Assembly (NCBI GenBank): GCA_024195265.1
Contig: JAJLRJ010000013.1
Coordinates: forward strand, 11,270,832-11,334,831
Direction: 5' to 3'
From: Dendrophyllia cribrosa
Lineage: Eukaryota; Cnidaria; Anthozoa; Scleractinia; Dendrophylliidae
DNA: 64,000 bases
A program made the translations under genes and the position numbers. Position 1 is the first letter of the stretch; every line of letters begins with the position of its first letter. Shown here one piece after another: positions 15,001 to 25,060 of this stretch. The notes under the pieces were generated by a model. That model did not search any database, was not told the DNA's origin, and was given only the letters and a program-made list of their open reading frames with translations.

Positions 15001-18000
15001 AAGACCTTCTCCCCCCCCCCCCCCCCCTCCGCTCCCACACACACTCCCCCCCCCCCCCCCCCCCCCCCCCCCCCATTTTCTACTTTTTGCTAATATCTGT
15101 GCATTCTGTGCCAAAGATCAAATACCTGGAGGGGAGCTCTATTTATATTCGACTGGCAGACGCAAGAAGAGGGGAAGAACTTCCCGCGCCAAAGGTAACA
15201 ATACAGTTGAATCTTGGTTTTAAGGCTACTGGGATTGTACAACTTCGCAAGAGGTTTTCAAAGGGCAACGTAAACGAATGCACACAATAACTTGTTTCTC
15301 ACTCGTTACATACTTCTTATAACCGCCTCCTGATTAACTCAGACGATAAGGACCAGTCTGTATAGAGTGGGAGGCCGAGGGTTAAAATTCCGGTCGTATA
15401 CTCAGGACTTAAAAAATGCTGAGGACGAAGGTGCTACCTTTGTTACGATATCTGAAAATGGTTAATTCACGTTGCTCCGAAAACCTCGTAGAAGTGGCTG
15501 TCCCTCAATGTCCGTACTACAATTGCAGACAGAAGTAGTTGGGTAGGTTGTAAAAATGAATAGCAGTGCTAAATTGCATCAATGTTCTCTTAATGTAAAA
15601 TAACAATAATTAGTTATTCTTCTGAGCCCCATCCCCTCCTCCCCTCCCACACTCCCTCGTCATATACACAACATTGTAACAGGGGGAGGGGAAGGAAAGA
15701 AAATAATAGTAAAAAAACTGCTTAACTTCCCACGATTTTGTCTATGATTGTAGTTGTTACCCTCGGTGTTTTGACCCTTTAACTTCTAAGAGTGCCAACG
15801 ATCAAAATTCAAGAAAAAAATCCCAAATTTCATTTTGTAAAATATTGAAAAACAAATGGTACCATGCAAAAAAAAGAAGAGGTTTCATTTGAATGGTCAC
15901 ACCATATGGTTTAGTCCACAGACTCAGTAGTTAGAACCACACTACATGTCTTCATAATTGACTCTGCGAGTGAAAGGGTTAAATGGCATGGTGTGAAGGG
16001 GTGTGCTACCTATTAAGCTGCTTAAAAGATGAAGAAGAACCGCTTTGTAGGATCACTATTTTAGGTTTTAGAATTTTGATGACGCCACTTGAAAGCCAGC
16101 ACTTGTGATGGGCTTATTCGGTTTTCTCTCATTTCTGTTTCATGCAGGTGAAAGCGAAGCAAGACCACTTACCCAGAGAAAAACTTGACAAGTATCTTAA
16201 CACGAACCCATCCTCTTCTCTCAGCTCGCTGGTGCCTCGCGGAATGACAGAAGACGAACTATCCGCGGAACTTGCCGACAAGTTTAAAAGCGTAAGTCAT
16301 TGAAGTGGTAACATTGTTAGAAGGAATACCTAAGTTGTGTTTGTTCGTTTGTCAGTTTGTTTGTTTGTTGTTGTTGCTTTTGGAACGAGAGAAAGCTTGA
16401 TGTCGCGCGAGATATGAACACGAAAATGGCGCGAGCGCGCGTTTGTTTATTTTGATGACGTCACGAAAATAAAGAGGTTTTTACGGTAACTATAACGTTT
16501 ATTGCGCGCATATTACCCGGTGAATTTTTGTAAAAATTGACAAGTTGGTAGGATTTTCTTTGTTCTCGATCACAAAAAAAGACAACAATTTTTGTGATGG
16601 GCTCCTGACAAACCCAACAAACGTAAAAAACGAAAGTTAGTAAATTGCCGAAAATTATGTACCGATTTTTTTTATGGCTTTGTTAGATTAGACTTAATCC
16701 GTTGAGAGGTTTGCTAGCCTTGAACAACAAGCCCAACAACTCAATAATTCAATTGGTTGCCATGGTAACGAAACAAGACTGCCAAATTAGACTTCACCGT
16801 AAACGAAAAAGCCTAAGCTACGTGTATGTGTATATTATGCCTAGTATCGCGAAACAAAACTCTCGAAAGACAGCAATACGATTGTGTATATTTTATTTGG
16901 AAGACTGACCAATAACTATATGGAGCCACCTTAAAAGGGCCAAACACACTCAGTATGGTCACCTGGAGAAGTATTTTCCCTCTTTTAATTGTGGGGAGAA
17001 GACTCTCTTGATAATTCATCCTGATAAATTCTTGCTATTTTTTGTTTGTTTGTTTGTTTGTTGTTGTTGTTTTTTTTTGCGGGTGTGTGTGTGGGAGGGG
17101 GAAGGGGGAGGGGACGCACGAAGTTAAACATCAGCCGTGAAATGGCTTAAGTTTTAATCGCCAACCGACAAATAAACGATTTTGCCTCCACTACACACTC
17201 GAACAAACACACAAGGCTAAGAGGCGTGGGGCGTTGGTCAGCCATGCCCACGATACATTTTATTATTGACACAGGACTATAATATTACAATAACTCTAAG
17301 CTGGTCAGACAGGCCCACGATACATTTTATTATTGACAAAGGACTATAATATAACAATTACTCTAAGCGCCCCAGAGCCGGACATGTAAACCCCCAAAAA
17401 ACAACTGTTGGGAAAAAATAGGGACCGTGTACCCCCGACCTATGCAGTGGTGCTACCTTTTGGGTTTTAAGGTGTTTTTAACTAAGAAATAAACGACTAA
17501 AATATGCGGCTAAAACTGCCGATAATAAGTCTTAAGGTATTACAATAAACAACTAAGACGAAAGTTAACTTGTTTGAACAGTACAAGAGGCGGCGAGGCT
17601 GACCGTAGAATGACACAAATCTATCAACGGCCACTTTTCAAACTTACGAACCGTGAGCCCCTGCGCTCTACACTAGTACTCGGTTCTCTGTACAGTGCCG
17701 GCAAAATATTAATTTATGCCAATCAAGATTATCACAAATTACATTGTTTGTCCCTTGAAGAGATTGTTGTTATTGTTAAACGTCAAATGACGAAAAATTA
17801 TCTGTCAACCTTCAAGAACGGTGACTCTCTTTTACTGTTGATGATGGACCTGAATCAATTATTAATTTTATGGTAGTTCTAGCCAAAATTTGTTCCTTAC
17901 ATATGGAGACTTTAATTGCATGAGGCATAGCTTTAGAAGGAACTAATTTTTGTAAAATTCTCACAAATATAAGCAGAGTTATAGACATTCAAAAATTTTA

Positions 18001-18164
18001 GAAATCCCATTCCGTGTTTGTTCAAAAACCATTATTGCTTAAAAAAAAGTCTATTTACCCCTTTGAAGTGAAATCCGTCACCCTTTTTAATTTTCCCGTG
18101 TTTCTTTCTCTCCTTTCAGCTGACCAGACAACTTTTAGGATCATACCAGAGGGACACTTCCTAG
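3..18164 (+). CDS. CCDC17-like: CCDC17-like protein, 3' part of a multi-exon gene (5' end outside the window)
   Basis: Nineteen exons keep one reading frame across GT-AG introns: 3-207, 589-683, 858-989, 1719-1838, 2761-2795 (or 2828), 3408-3645, 4713-4807, 5348-5420, 6434-6503, 7320-7483, 8523-8609, 9286-9372, 10166-10252, 10919-11026, 12755-12841, 14521-14589, 15117-15194, 16148-16291 and 18120-18164, ending at TAG 18162-18164. They total about 672 codons. Segments such as FDMYIDGARFLPD (exon 4), REPVFPPSSTLMLKLYTVD (exon 6), VALNEGCHQIRIYGG (exon 7) and GSSIYIRLADAR (exon 17) match my recollection of animal CCDC17. Alternating hydrophobic strands in exons 1-8 and 13-17 suggest C2-like beta sandwiches; the expected N-terminal coiled coil would lie upstream. 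Molecular function is not established. Exons 11, 12, 13 and 15 are each exactly 87 nt in phase 0. Weak points are the exon 6 donor (gttggt), the exon 17 acceptor (caaag) and possible missed exons between 16,292 and 18,119. The exon structure is firmer than the name. Confidence 0.68.
1892..2274. mobile_element. TTAA-flanked MITE in intron 4
   Basis: Imperfect terminal inverted repeats (AGGGGCATTGTCAC at the left; GTGACAGTGTCCCT at the right) are bounded on both sides by TTAA (1888-1891 and 2275-2278). The 383-bp interior has no convincing coding. TTAA duplication is the hallmark of piggyBac-type transposition, so this is probably a non-autonomous element of that kind. Related ends occur at 59,969-60,561. 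Confidence 0.7.
2797..2850 (+). repeat. MITE fragment next to exon 5
   Basis: The stretch beginning ATAATTAACAACTATTCACC and continuing to GAAGTGGAGGTGG is almost identical to 45,706-45,740 and resembles, reversed, 30,080-30,115. It therefore belongs to a dispersed repeat. It starts right after a possible splice donor at 2796 and supplies a second in-frame donor at 2829. Confidence 0.55.
3091..3252. mobile_element. Hairpin MITE in intron 5
   Basis: About 47 bp at each end form an imperfect inverted repeat: AAATACATATTTTTAGAATC at the left and its near-complement ending ATATGTATTT at the right, with a ~65-bp loop. There is no coding potential. Possible TA target duplications mean a mariner-type origin is conceivable but not shown. 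Confidence 0.6.
3682..3822. mobile_element. Hairpin MITE in intron 6
   Basis: TTGTCCAATACTCTGACAAA opens the element and its near-perfect reverse complement (TTTGTCCGAGTATTGGACAA) closes it. The arms are about 38 bp around a short AT-rich loop. It starts only 36 bp after the exon 6 donor. No target duplication was resolved. Confidence 0.65.
3939..4370. mobile_element. MITE with TACCGTATTTCCTCGAATAA termini in intron 6
   Basis: The left end TACCGTATTTCCTCGAATAA and the right end TTATTCGAGGAAATATGGTA are inverted repeats about 430 bp apart. The interior repeats short GGCGATTATTCGAG-like motifs. No coding sequence is seen. Confidence 0.65.
4912..5150 (+). repeat. Long ATC/GTC trinucleotide microsatellite in intron 7
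   Basis: About 240 bp are almost wholly CATCAT, CGTCAT and CACCAT units with frequent T-to-C and A-to-G variants. Translations in both directions are runs of Ile/His/Asp/Met and are artefacts of the repeat. It begins about 105 bp after the exon 7 donor. Confidence 0.9.
5911..6285. mobile_element. MITE with GGCCCTGTCACACTATTGCG termini in intron 8
   Basis: The left end GGCCCTGTCACACTATTGCG is mirrored at the right (CGCAATAGTGTGACAGGGCC). The interior is studded with CGTATG motifs in both orientations. TAA near each edge may be a 3-bp target duplication, as in PIF/Harbinger elements, but the exact boundary is ambiguous. Confidence 0.7.
7540..8430 (+). repeat. Satellite array, ~105-bp unit, forward, intron 10
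   Basis: About eight degenerate copies follow each other. Recognisable pieces are AGTACTGCTCAGTAGCTTTC, TTTGAATGGTCACACTTTAG, ATCCACAGACTCAAAAGTTA and a segment like ACCTTGTACAGCATAATAAA. The first half is more regular and later units decay. The same unit occurs reversed in intron 14 and singly inside MITEs at 15.8 and 35.9 kb. Confidence 0.85.
10560..10650 (+). repeat. Possible LINE or SINE 3' tail in intron 13
   Basis: The motif GGCGCTATAGAAATTGTCAT followed by TTGTAA-type repeats resembles 3' ends of invertebrate non-LTR elements. It is compatible with a dead-on-arrival retroposon tail. No protein remnant could be read upstream. Confidence 0.3.
11105..12400 (-). repeat. Satellite array, ~105-bp unit, reverse, intron 14
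   Basis: About eleven copies of the intron 10 satellite lie here in reverse complement, with motifs such as GAAAGCTATTGAGCAGTACT, CTGTACAAGGTGGTTCTAAC and TTTTGAGTCTGTGGATG. Units near 11,640-11,900 are very similar to each other and include an extra GGACCCTACAG, indicating a recent local amplification; outer units are degraded. Open frames here come from the repeat. Confidence 0.85.
12965..13083 (+). repeat. Tandem duplication of about 54-60 bp in intron 15
   Basis: Two near-identical head-to-tail copies contain AACAACACAACATAACGACA and end GGCCGAATTCATATTC. The second copy runs straight into the MITE that follows, suggesting slippage at the edge of that element. Confidence 0.75.
13066..13495. 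mobile_element. GACGG-rich inverted-repeat element in intron 15
   Basis: The edges are GGCCGAATTCATATT and AATATGAATTCGGCC. Inside, GACGAGTTTCCCGTC and GACGGAAAA-type motifs recur in both orientations, giving strong fold-back potential. No coding potential is seen. Broader matching flanks (about 12,884 and 13,575) may be an older element around it. Confidence 0.5.
13864..14107. mobile_element. MITE built of CAACATGTTG motifs in intron 15
   Basis: The left side has CCTGTGCAAACCAACGCAAC and the right side GTTCGTTTGCACGGG in inverse orientation. The interior carries roughly ten copies of ACATGTTGG or CAACAT motifs, themselves near-palindromic. Confidence 0.55.
15011..15074 (+). repeat. Two poly-C tracts upstream of exon 17
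   Basis: Runs of about 17 C (15,011-15,027) and 29 C (15,046-15,074) lie 40-100 bp before the exon 17 acceptor and may serve as its pyrimidine tract. The complement is G-rich and could form quadruplexes. Confidence 0.85.
15775..15978. mobile_element. Short MITE holding one satellite unit, intron 17
   Basis: The right end GAGTGAAAGGG is followed by TTAA and the left end is a degraded GACCC...TTCTAAGAGTGCC. The interior includes TTTCATTTGAATGGTCACAC and CCACAGACTCAGTAGTTAG, which match the satellite arrays of introns 10 and 14. A sister copy lies at 35,847-36,054. Confidence 0.6.
17235..17369 (+). repeat. Two-copy tandem repeat (~67 bp) in the last intron
   Basis: GCCCACGATACATTTTATTA and the following ~50 bp are repeated head to tail with few differences. 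The duplication is probably recent and has no coding meaning. Confidence 0.8.
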
Positions 18165-18336
18165 CAAACGACATGAGAAGAAAAGGGAGTGGATGATTCG
18201 AGCCCACGCTGAATGACCTTGGCTTTTTGCCTCGCTCGCTTCGTTCGCTTCGCTCGCTCTTTTTATATTTGTTTTGATCAAAAACCGTCACCGCCAAACA
18301 ATCCGCATTCCGATGCGCCACCAAGTTTTTTAATTA

Positions 18337-18342
18337 AATAAA
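18337..18342 (+). promoter_or_regulatory. Candidate polyadenylation signal of the CCDC17-like gene
   Basis: An AATAAA hexamer lies about 175 bp after the stop codon at 18,162-18,164, in an AT-rich stretch. It is the first good hexamer downstream on the + strand. Transcript data would be needed to confirm its use. Confidence 0.4.
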
Positions 18343-20900
18343 ATAAGCGAAAAGAAAAGACGTTTCGAATTCATCCTGGCTTCATTTTCAAGTCAAAAGG
18401 TCACTGTTCAAGTGGAGTTAACTTATACTAACGTATTGAAAGCGTCAAAACTTGTTATAGAATTCATAATTAGGTCAAAGGTGACAATGATTGAACGTGC
18501 AGAATGTTAAATAAATACTTTTTCATAAATTGTTTTTTTCTAAATCTTTACTCATTAGAGCCCCAAGTTTTACTATTTTTTTTTTTAACTTGGGGCGCAT
18601 CGGAATTTTCATGACTCATTTCTATTGATAGCTCTCACAAACCCCCCTAACGTCACTGGAAATCAACTCGAGTGATTGGTAATCTCCCTAATACATCACC
18701 GGAACAGTTTTGCTATGTTTTTCTTTATAAACAAAAATATACTCATAAAATACCATGATTTCTGTTTTACACATGCTTATACTAATTGTAAAAAAAAGTT
18801 CGAAATATTATTCATGATGTTGTTAATGCGATACACAAGACTAAAGAAAGCGTTGTGTAAAACCCCAGACGCCGACGCACTAATTAAGTAATGTTCCACA
18901 TAAGAACTATGGTAAACTTTATTGTTCTGCGGCAATTGCTCTTTCCCGCATAGAATATCTTTGTTTTCAAGAATAGAGGAGGGGCTGATTGTCCATAACT
19001 ATATTTCATTATAAAAATAAAGAAAATCCATTTGCGTCAAATAAATTTTAGGAAATGTTCGTGCTTAACCAATCAGAATAGCAGAAGACAATAGCTAATA
19101 ATTTTGCTTCTTTGATGAAGTTCCCCAAATACAATATATTTTAAAACTTGCATGTTGTACGATTGGATCTCAAATAACTTGAAACCTTAAAAAAATTAGA
19201 CAGAATGAACCTTAACTTTTTAGCAGTTTTTGAGTCTAGGCCAATGAGATCACTAGTTGTAACAGTGAAAAAAGTTGACATTCCATCGTGCATTGCCGTT
19301 CAGCGCTATCCTTCTTATGCGGATCATTACTTAAACATTCGTTCTATAGGGGAATAAAACAATGAGTACCGTTCATTTTGTAACTGTGAATCCAATCACG
19401 AAAAGCTTGATCACTCAGATTAAGTAAAAGCATAGCCATCTTGGATATATACTGTGCACATTCTTATGTTCAATTGGAAAAATATTTTTTTGCGACGGGC
19501 GGACTTGCTGCCTACTAGATCTTTATGCTGATTACTGTTCTCTAATACAACGTATAGTATAGGGAGTAGATGCATCCGAGCCCACCCTGGATGACCTTGG
19601 CTTTTAGCTAAAGATCACGTGTCGCTTCTCGGGTAACCTTTTTATTTATAGTCCGAAAGAGCAAAGCACAAATTGAACAACGGTCGCACATTAGCCCGGG
19701 GCCAAGGCGGCACACAATAAGATTTTAATCCGTTTACCAACGGAAACATAATTTATCGTATATCGTCAGAAAGTGGATGTTTTACCCACTTATGGGTTTC
19801 TGATATCGTATAATTTATTGCAGTATACTTTGTCGACTTCTAAACGTGTAAGATATGAACTGGTATACTGGAAGTAGGGAACCAATCAGATTGCTGTTGA
19901 TGCCTGTATTCATTTTGCACTATTGTATAGTACTGTAAATAGGGAACATGTGTAGGGTTAATGAATAAAAATTGAGGGGCTCTGCGAGCCTACTCGTGAA
20001 TGCGGAAGTTGAGTGGCTGTGCAACTAAACTACCATAATCCAGTGTCATGGGGACAGCAGCTGGTCTTTGCTCACCGGATTTCATTGCTATTTTTAGCAA
20101 AAATACAATGCCTTATATTTGCAAGAAAAGTGGGAAAGTGATTTAGGGATTGTTGAAAAAGAGAAATTCAATGAAAGCCTCATACAGTGCAGGTCAGCTC
20201 ATTAGTGTGTACGAGCTGGCACATACATATTGATATTTCAGTGTTTATCTTTATGGTCTGGCACGTAGCTTTGAGTTGAATTTGTAAAAGATCACGTTAC
20301 TCTTCCTGTAGCAGCCGCGAACTGAGCTGAACTTAGTTATAGCAGATAATTTAGGTAAATTATCACTGATGCTAACAGGAAAAGCGCCAGATATTGAAGA
20401 CAGGTTCACAGCGAGCCCAGTGCAGCGAGCCGTACAAACTTTTGAAAAGAGCCGCGAATCTTTTTCACGAATTATGAATCTATGAAACAACTTGAGTTTT
20501 GCATCGAAACCTTTGCCGAACTCTCTAATCACTACAAAAGTACTAATTGAAGGTGGTATTCGTAATGAAAGGTTTAAAGGCAGTGCATATTGGTGGTTTG
20601 CACGGCGACCATGTTGGGGTTCAGAACAATGAAGTTATTATCCTTTGGGAATAAAACAGACTCTATTTTATTGAAAATTTATATTGTTTAATATCAGGGG
20701 CACCCAACGAACCGTTTAGATGGACAGCTGTTCATAAGACCTTTAATAGTCATCTTATAAATTCTTAATAAATTAGATTAAAAACTAGTCAAGAGTTGTC
20801 TTTAGTATTATGTCCCCTCAAACTTTCGTAACATCGGAATTTTTTTTTTTTCATAATTTAGCCTAGAGAGTTTATTTACACATGATCTACTCGGCATCAA
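18343..20900. other. Gene-free AT-rich stretch
   Basis: No spliced gene or recognisable transposon protein was seen. A 93-residue minus-strand open frame at 20,251-20,532 has no family I can name. It could be a repeat-borne frame or a small exon. Confidence 0.5.
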
Positions 20901-20909
20901 AACAACCTT

Positions 20910-21672
20910 CAGGGACCGCGCAGCATATTTTCGGTTGGGGGTGAGGGGCGGGGGGGGGGGGGGGGTCCAGGCGCTAGCAGGCGCTAGCCGTCTAGGGGGG
21001 TCCGGGGACATGCTCCCCCGGAAAATTTTTATAATAAATGCTCCCAGAATGGCTAAAAATGCATCCCAATATACCAGACGCAGTGAATTATTTTATTATT
21101 TATCAGGCTAATAAATACCACCAAATTTGAACTACAATAACAAAACCATATTGCCGCAGATCATGTGAGCCTCCTGATTGCTGATAGCAGTTGGATTGTA
21201 CGACCCAGGGTGACTGCAACTATACATCAGTCTTCGTTTAAGGTACTTCTCGCGATATTTGACGGAAATAGCGGAAACATGCCATTGCGCCGACATACAG
21301 TATGCCGCACTGATTACAATGCCGTCTCCGGTGGAATGGTTATCTGAACAGATCCCCACAAGAGTTGTGGGTTTCTGATGTAAGCAAACAAGTTCAACGA
21401 CTTCTATAACAGAACTTAAGAGAAGACCTATAAGCCATGTCCTACGAACGGCCGCCATATTGCATGTCCTAAAGGAAGAAATCAATTTACCGCTTACCAC
21501 AACACTCACTGGCGAAAGTTTTCATTAATTATCGCATATCTATGAGAGCAGTAAAACAGTAATTTTTCAATTGGGTAAAATTATTTTTTTCCCAAAAATT
21601 ATTGGGGGGTCTGAAGCCCCCCCAGCCCCCCCCCCCCCCCCCCCCCCCCCCCTCCCATCTCCGCGGTCCCTG
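20910..21672. mobile_element. DNA transposon with CAGGGACCGCG termini and 5-bp duplication
   Basis: Left end CAGGGACCGCG and right end CGCGGTCCCTG are inverted, followed inward by G-rich and C-rich tracts (20,950-20,965; 21,626-21,652). ACCTT flanks both sides (20,905-20,909 and 21,673-21,677). Joining the flanks at one ACCTT gives a sequence like the uninterrupted repeat at about 59,722-59,775, which supports the boundaries. The superfamily is unclear. Open frames on both strands at 21,132-21,509 have no recognised domain. Confidence 0.75.
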
Positions 21673-21679
21673 ACCTTTG

Positions 21680-22970
21680 GTGTCGAATCTTTTGCAGGAA
21701 GTTTCCCTAACATCATATCGTTCCATTCGATATGGATCATTAGGTTTTGGCTAGTAATCTCGTGCTTGTGCGGATTTAGATTAAGGTCAGCTGTCGCTTT
21801 AGGCAGACAAGTAAGTAGCAGATCGGTTGGGAGGGCTGGAAAAACATCGATCCCAAAGTCGACAGCAAGGAAAACAGAGAGAAAGAGAGAGATGAGGACA
21901 TTAAGGTTACCGTGTACTTTCGGGGTTGTCTCCAGTATAACAGCTCTAGCGTGTTAAGATTACGCTTAATATACCTAAACCCAGATATCAAATTAAAGCT
22001 TATAGAGCTGGCTATCTAAATATGGAAACCATTTGATAATAAAATGAATTGTCGAATTTTTTACGACGTCTAAATTCGAACGTCCGAATCAGCTTTAAAA
22101 CGCTATAACTCAAATCGATTATTGTATTTTGCTAATTTGATTTGTTCTCGGGTTTCCGGACACGAAGTGCTAAAAAAATCGTGTCGGCGATTTCCCATAT
22201 TCAATTGCAGTGAAAAGTTACAGAATATTTTCGAAAAAGGGGAAAAAATGGAGTGATCGCACGGAAATGGCTCTTGACGAAAAAGTTTACGGAAATAAGA
22301 AATTCGCCGACACTTTTTTGTTGATTATATGTTAGCCTAGCTTAAACTTATACTTGCGTTCAAAATTAACGTTACACCGTCATTTCTCCGGCAACTTTCA
22401 CTATTTTTCGATAATTTTTTTTGGATGAAAGTTCATTCTGTAAACTTTATTTTGACGCCAAAAAAAAAAATTTTCGATAAAATGGTCGATATGAAGGTAC
22501 ACGGTTTCCTTAAAGGGCGAACAAACCGCGGCGGACTGAACCGCCAGACTGGCGCAAAAAGAGGGCGAGTAGAGTGATCTCAATCCTTATATACGCTTTG
22601 AGGGCGACCGCTGGCAAATAGTAATCTATTTGCAGCGCTCACTCTCGTGCTTATGCGGATTTAGATTGGGGAGGAACAGCTGTCGCAACAAGCCATTTTC
22701 ATTTCATTTTTTTCATTTATTTGTTTACTCCAAACCTTTACAGATGTTAATAATTAAATTAAATCGCGTTATATTAGGAAGGAGGAGAGGGGCACGTCTA
22801 GATAAACTAATATTGTGCCCCCTAAAGTAATATAAGTATAAACAAAAAACTTGTAATTTTTTAGTAAAAAGTAAAGGAAAACTTATAAAATAGCTTGGTA
22901 AATGTCAAAAGAGATGATGTTTCATTAGTATTGAGCAAGGTACCAGCGTAAAAGTGCTTTTCTAAACATC
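21680..22970. other. Gene-free stretch with a short direct repeat
   Basis: CTCGTGCTTGTGCGGATTTA at about 21,758 recurs with few changes at about 22,643, each followed by CAGCTGTCGC. This suggests the two ends of one diverged element. No coding gene was seen. Confidence 0.4.
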
Positions 22971-22973
22971 TTT

Positions 22974-23279
22974 CTAGATGGTTTGTCTCTGATTAATTGC
23001 GGAATACTGATTCCAAAAAAATCTTCCAATAACGCTCGGGCAGAATCTCCTGAGATTAGTTCGAAAAAAGGGTATGACTACTTGATTAGATGATGCACTG
23101 CGGGTATTGTAGTTATGTAGCTCAGATACTAGTGAAACAGGTATATTAGAAAACTTTTCATTGTGGAAATAATCATAAAAAAGCATACATGTGTTCAGTT
23201 TAACAATATCAGGAAATTTCAAAAGGCTTAGGGATACGTAGTGTGGAGTTATTGATTCCATTAAAGGAACATCATTTAT
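22974..23279 (-). pseudogene. LINE reverse-transcriptase C-terminal remnant
   Basis: Reading the minus strand, IINDVPLMESITPHYVSLSL, then KLNTCMLFYDYFH and HNYNTRSA, is the usual C-terminal tail of non-LTR retrotransposon ORF2 (the region with xxYNTR before the last tryptophan). The fragment is cut at 23,280 by a transposon. Beyond that insertion, 24,057 onward continues it: the codons join as QNKAVRIIND, typical of LINE proteins. The 5' part is missing or too decayed to read. Confidence 0.75.
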
Positions 23280-23288
23280 AATACGAAC

Positions 23289-24047
23289 TAGCCTGCGCGC
23301 AGACGTATCCGACCGGAAAACGGACGTCTGCGAAACGCTGTTTCGAATCGTGTTCACGTATCCTGCTGTTTCTCAAGGATCCGTGGACCGCGCTATGATT
23401 AGACGCTTGACGGCAGGCATTGTTAGAAACAACTCTGATTGGCTATCACTCCGAAATGCCGAAATGCCGAAATAATTTATGCTGCACAAATTCATAATTC
23501 CTCTCCGGCGATGTAAACAAATACGTAAACGAACCCCTTTCGACGTCTTTTAAAATTTCCTCCGACTGTTCGTCGTGCAGAGCCACCGCTCATAGTCCCA
23601 GGGCTTTTAGAAATTGAACTTGATCCTCCATCAGTGTTTTCAACGGAGAAATAATAATCACTTTGCTGCCACTACGTGGACGGTCAAAAACCATATCGAC
23701 GACGATTGGAATGGCGTAGAAAATTAAAGATTTCCCATACCCAGGGAGACTGGCGTAAACATTTTTGTCATCGCAGACGGCCTTTAGACATGCTTTCTGC
23801 TCTAAACGATGCGAGGAAATCCTGAAAATTTCGCAAACTTGATCTAACGCGACACGAAAGACCGCCATTTTTTTGCATTGATGACACCATGAGCCGTAAC
23901 CTATCCGGTCAGCGGATGATTGTTATCATAATTTATGCCAAATTTAAAATTCCAACGGCACGACGTGAACACGATTCGAAACAGTGTTTCGCAGACGTCC
24001 GTTTTCCGCGAGGAGCAAGGAAATCGGATACGTCTGCGCCCAGGCTA
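23289..24047. mobile_element. TAGCCTGCG-type DNA transposon carrying a RecQ fragment
   Basis: The 759-bp element begins TAGCCTGCGCGCAGACGTAT and ends with the inverse, ACGTCTGCGCCCAGGCTA. The inverted repeats are about 83 bp, the left one lacking some 14 bp. A perfect 9-bp duplication, AATACGAAC, flanks it (23,280-23,288 and 24,048-24,056). Nine base pairs fit Mutator-like transposition. It interrupts a LINE tail. The interior holds a truncated RecQ-like helicase on the minus strand and no transposase, so it is non-autonomous or a gene-capturing derivative. Confidence 0.82.
23446..23868 (-). pseudogene. Truncated RecQ-like helicase fragment inside a transposon
   Basis: From ATG at 23,868 the minus strand encodes a RecQ-type N-terminus. 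The ATP-binding loop reads GYGKSLIF (helicase motif I) and IIISPLKTLMEDQV follows (motif Ia). An in-frame TGA at 23,590-23,592 ends the 92-residue open frame. The same frame then continues with AVALHDEQSEEIL and FTSPERNYEF to another stop at 23,446-23,448. The DEAH box, helicase C-terminal, zinc and HRDC parts are absent. It is therefore a dead fragment, captured from a host gene or left from a helicase-encoding transposon. Confidence 0.75.
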
Positions 24048-24190
24048 AATACGAACCGCTTTGTTTTGTTATTTTACGACAAGCCATCAAGCAATCTCGC
24101 AGATATACACCACCACAAATACCCCCAAAACTAAACACCCAACCCCAAACCCAAAACGAAGCGCCCTGGGTCAGAAAGACCAACATGTAA

Positions 24191-24790
24191 ATAATAATAA
24201 TAATATTAATTTATATAGCGCTATTCAGCTAGTCTTCCATAGCGCTTTACAATCATTATGCTAAGGTAAAAACTAAAATGTAAAAATACATTTACAGTTC
24301 TGACTGAAAAATATTAATACTTGTTAGAGAAATAAAAGTTAAAAGTATAAAATAAGAATTGTACTAAAAATAAAAGTTAAAAGTCATAAGCTTCTTTAAA
24401 AAGACGAGTTTTCAAATTCTTTTTAAAAATAGCTACCGATGGGGATTTTCGATGTCTAGGAGGCAAGTCATTCCATTGTCCTTGCGCAGCAGCGCTGAAC
24501 GCCCGGTCTCCGCAAGTCTAAAGTTTAACCAGTGGCACTGTGAGCAGTTCTTGGACATTGGAACGTAATGACCTAGAGAACCTTCGATAACTCAGCAGAC
24601 TAGAAATATAAGACGGTCCTTTGCCATTAAGTGCTTTATGAACTTATAACAGTAGCTTAAAAATAATACGGAATTTTACAGGCACCCAATGTAGCTTAAA
24701 CATTATTGGGGTAATAGAAGCATATTTTCTTGTTAACTTAACAATGCGAGCTGCAGTATTTGAACACGTTGTAATCTACAAATTAAATAT
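24191..24790 (-). mobile_element. 3' end of an L2/CR1-like LINE
   Basis: On the minus strand a reading frame from about 24,670 to the stop at 24,377-24,379 gives GKGPSYISSLLSYRRFSRSL, a premature stop, then GDRAFSAAAQGQWNDLPP and KTRLFKEAYDF. That is the characteristic end of ORF2 in L2/CR1-type LINEs. The 3' untranslated part contains paired AGCGCT motifs (near 24,220 and 24,242) and ends in an ATT repeat at 24,190-24,210. The copy is 5'-truncated and carries a stop, so it is inactive. Confidence 0.75.
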
Positions 24791-24959
24791 TACGTCATAA
24801 CATGTCATATCAAAATGCAGAAGCATTAAAAAAACAGATTTCGATTCCAAAATGTTTAGGGAATTGTAGAGAGTTTAAAACTACACTTCTGGGCCAAATT
24901 GTGAAGGGCAAAAGCATTTTGTTCAAGAGTTATAGGCGAACGAGTATGAGACATTTTTA

Positions 24960-25060
24960 GTGACTGAATTGTATGGAGCGGCCATCTTGGTGTACCACTT
25001 TGGTACACCAACATGGCGGCCAAAACGGCCAAAACGGCGGCGACCCGCAAGCAGCTCATT
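24960..25060. repeat. Dispersed repeat with a GGTGTACC palindrome
   Basis: GGTGTACCACTTTGGTACACC is an odd-length palindrome set in GGCCATCTTGG... sequence. A similar stretch occurs in inverse orientation at 2,480-2,520. No coding assignment. Confidence 0.5.

Noticed and set aside
14987..15290. Proline-rich open frames leading into exon 17
   Set aside because: The proline runs come from poly-C tracts. Only 15,117-15,194 is coding by splice phase.
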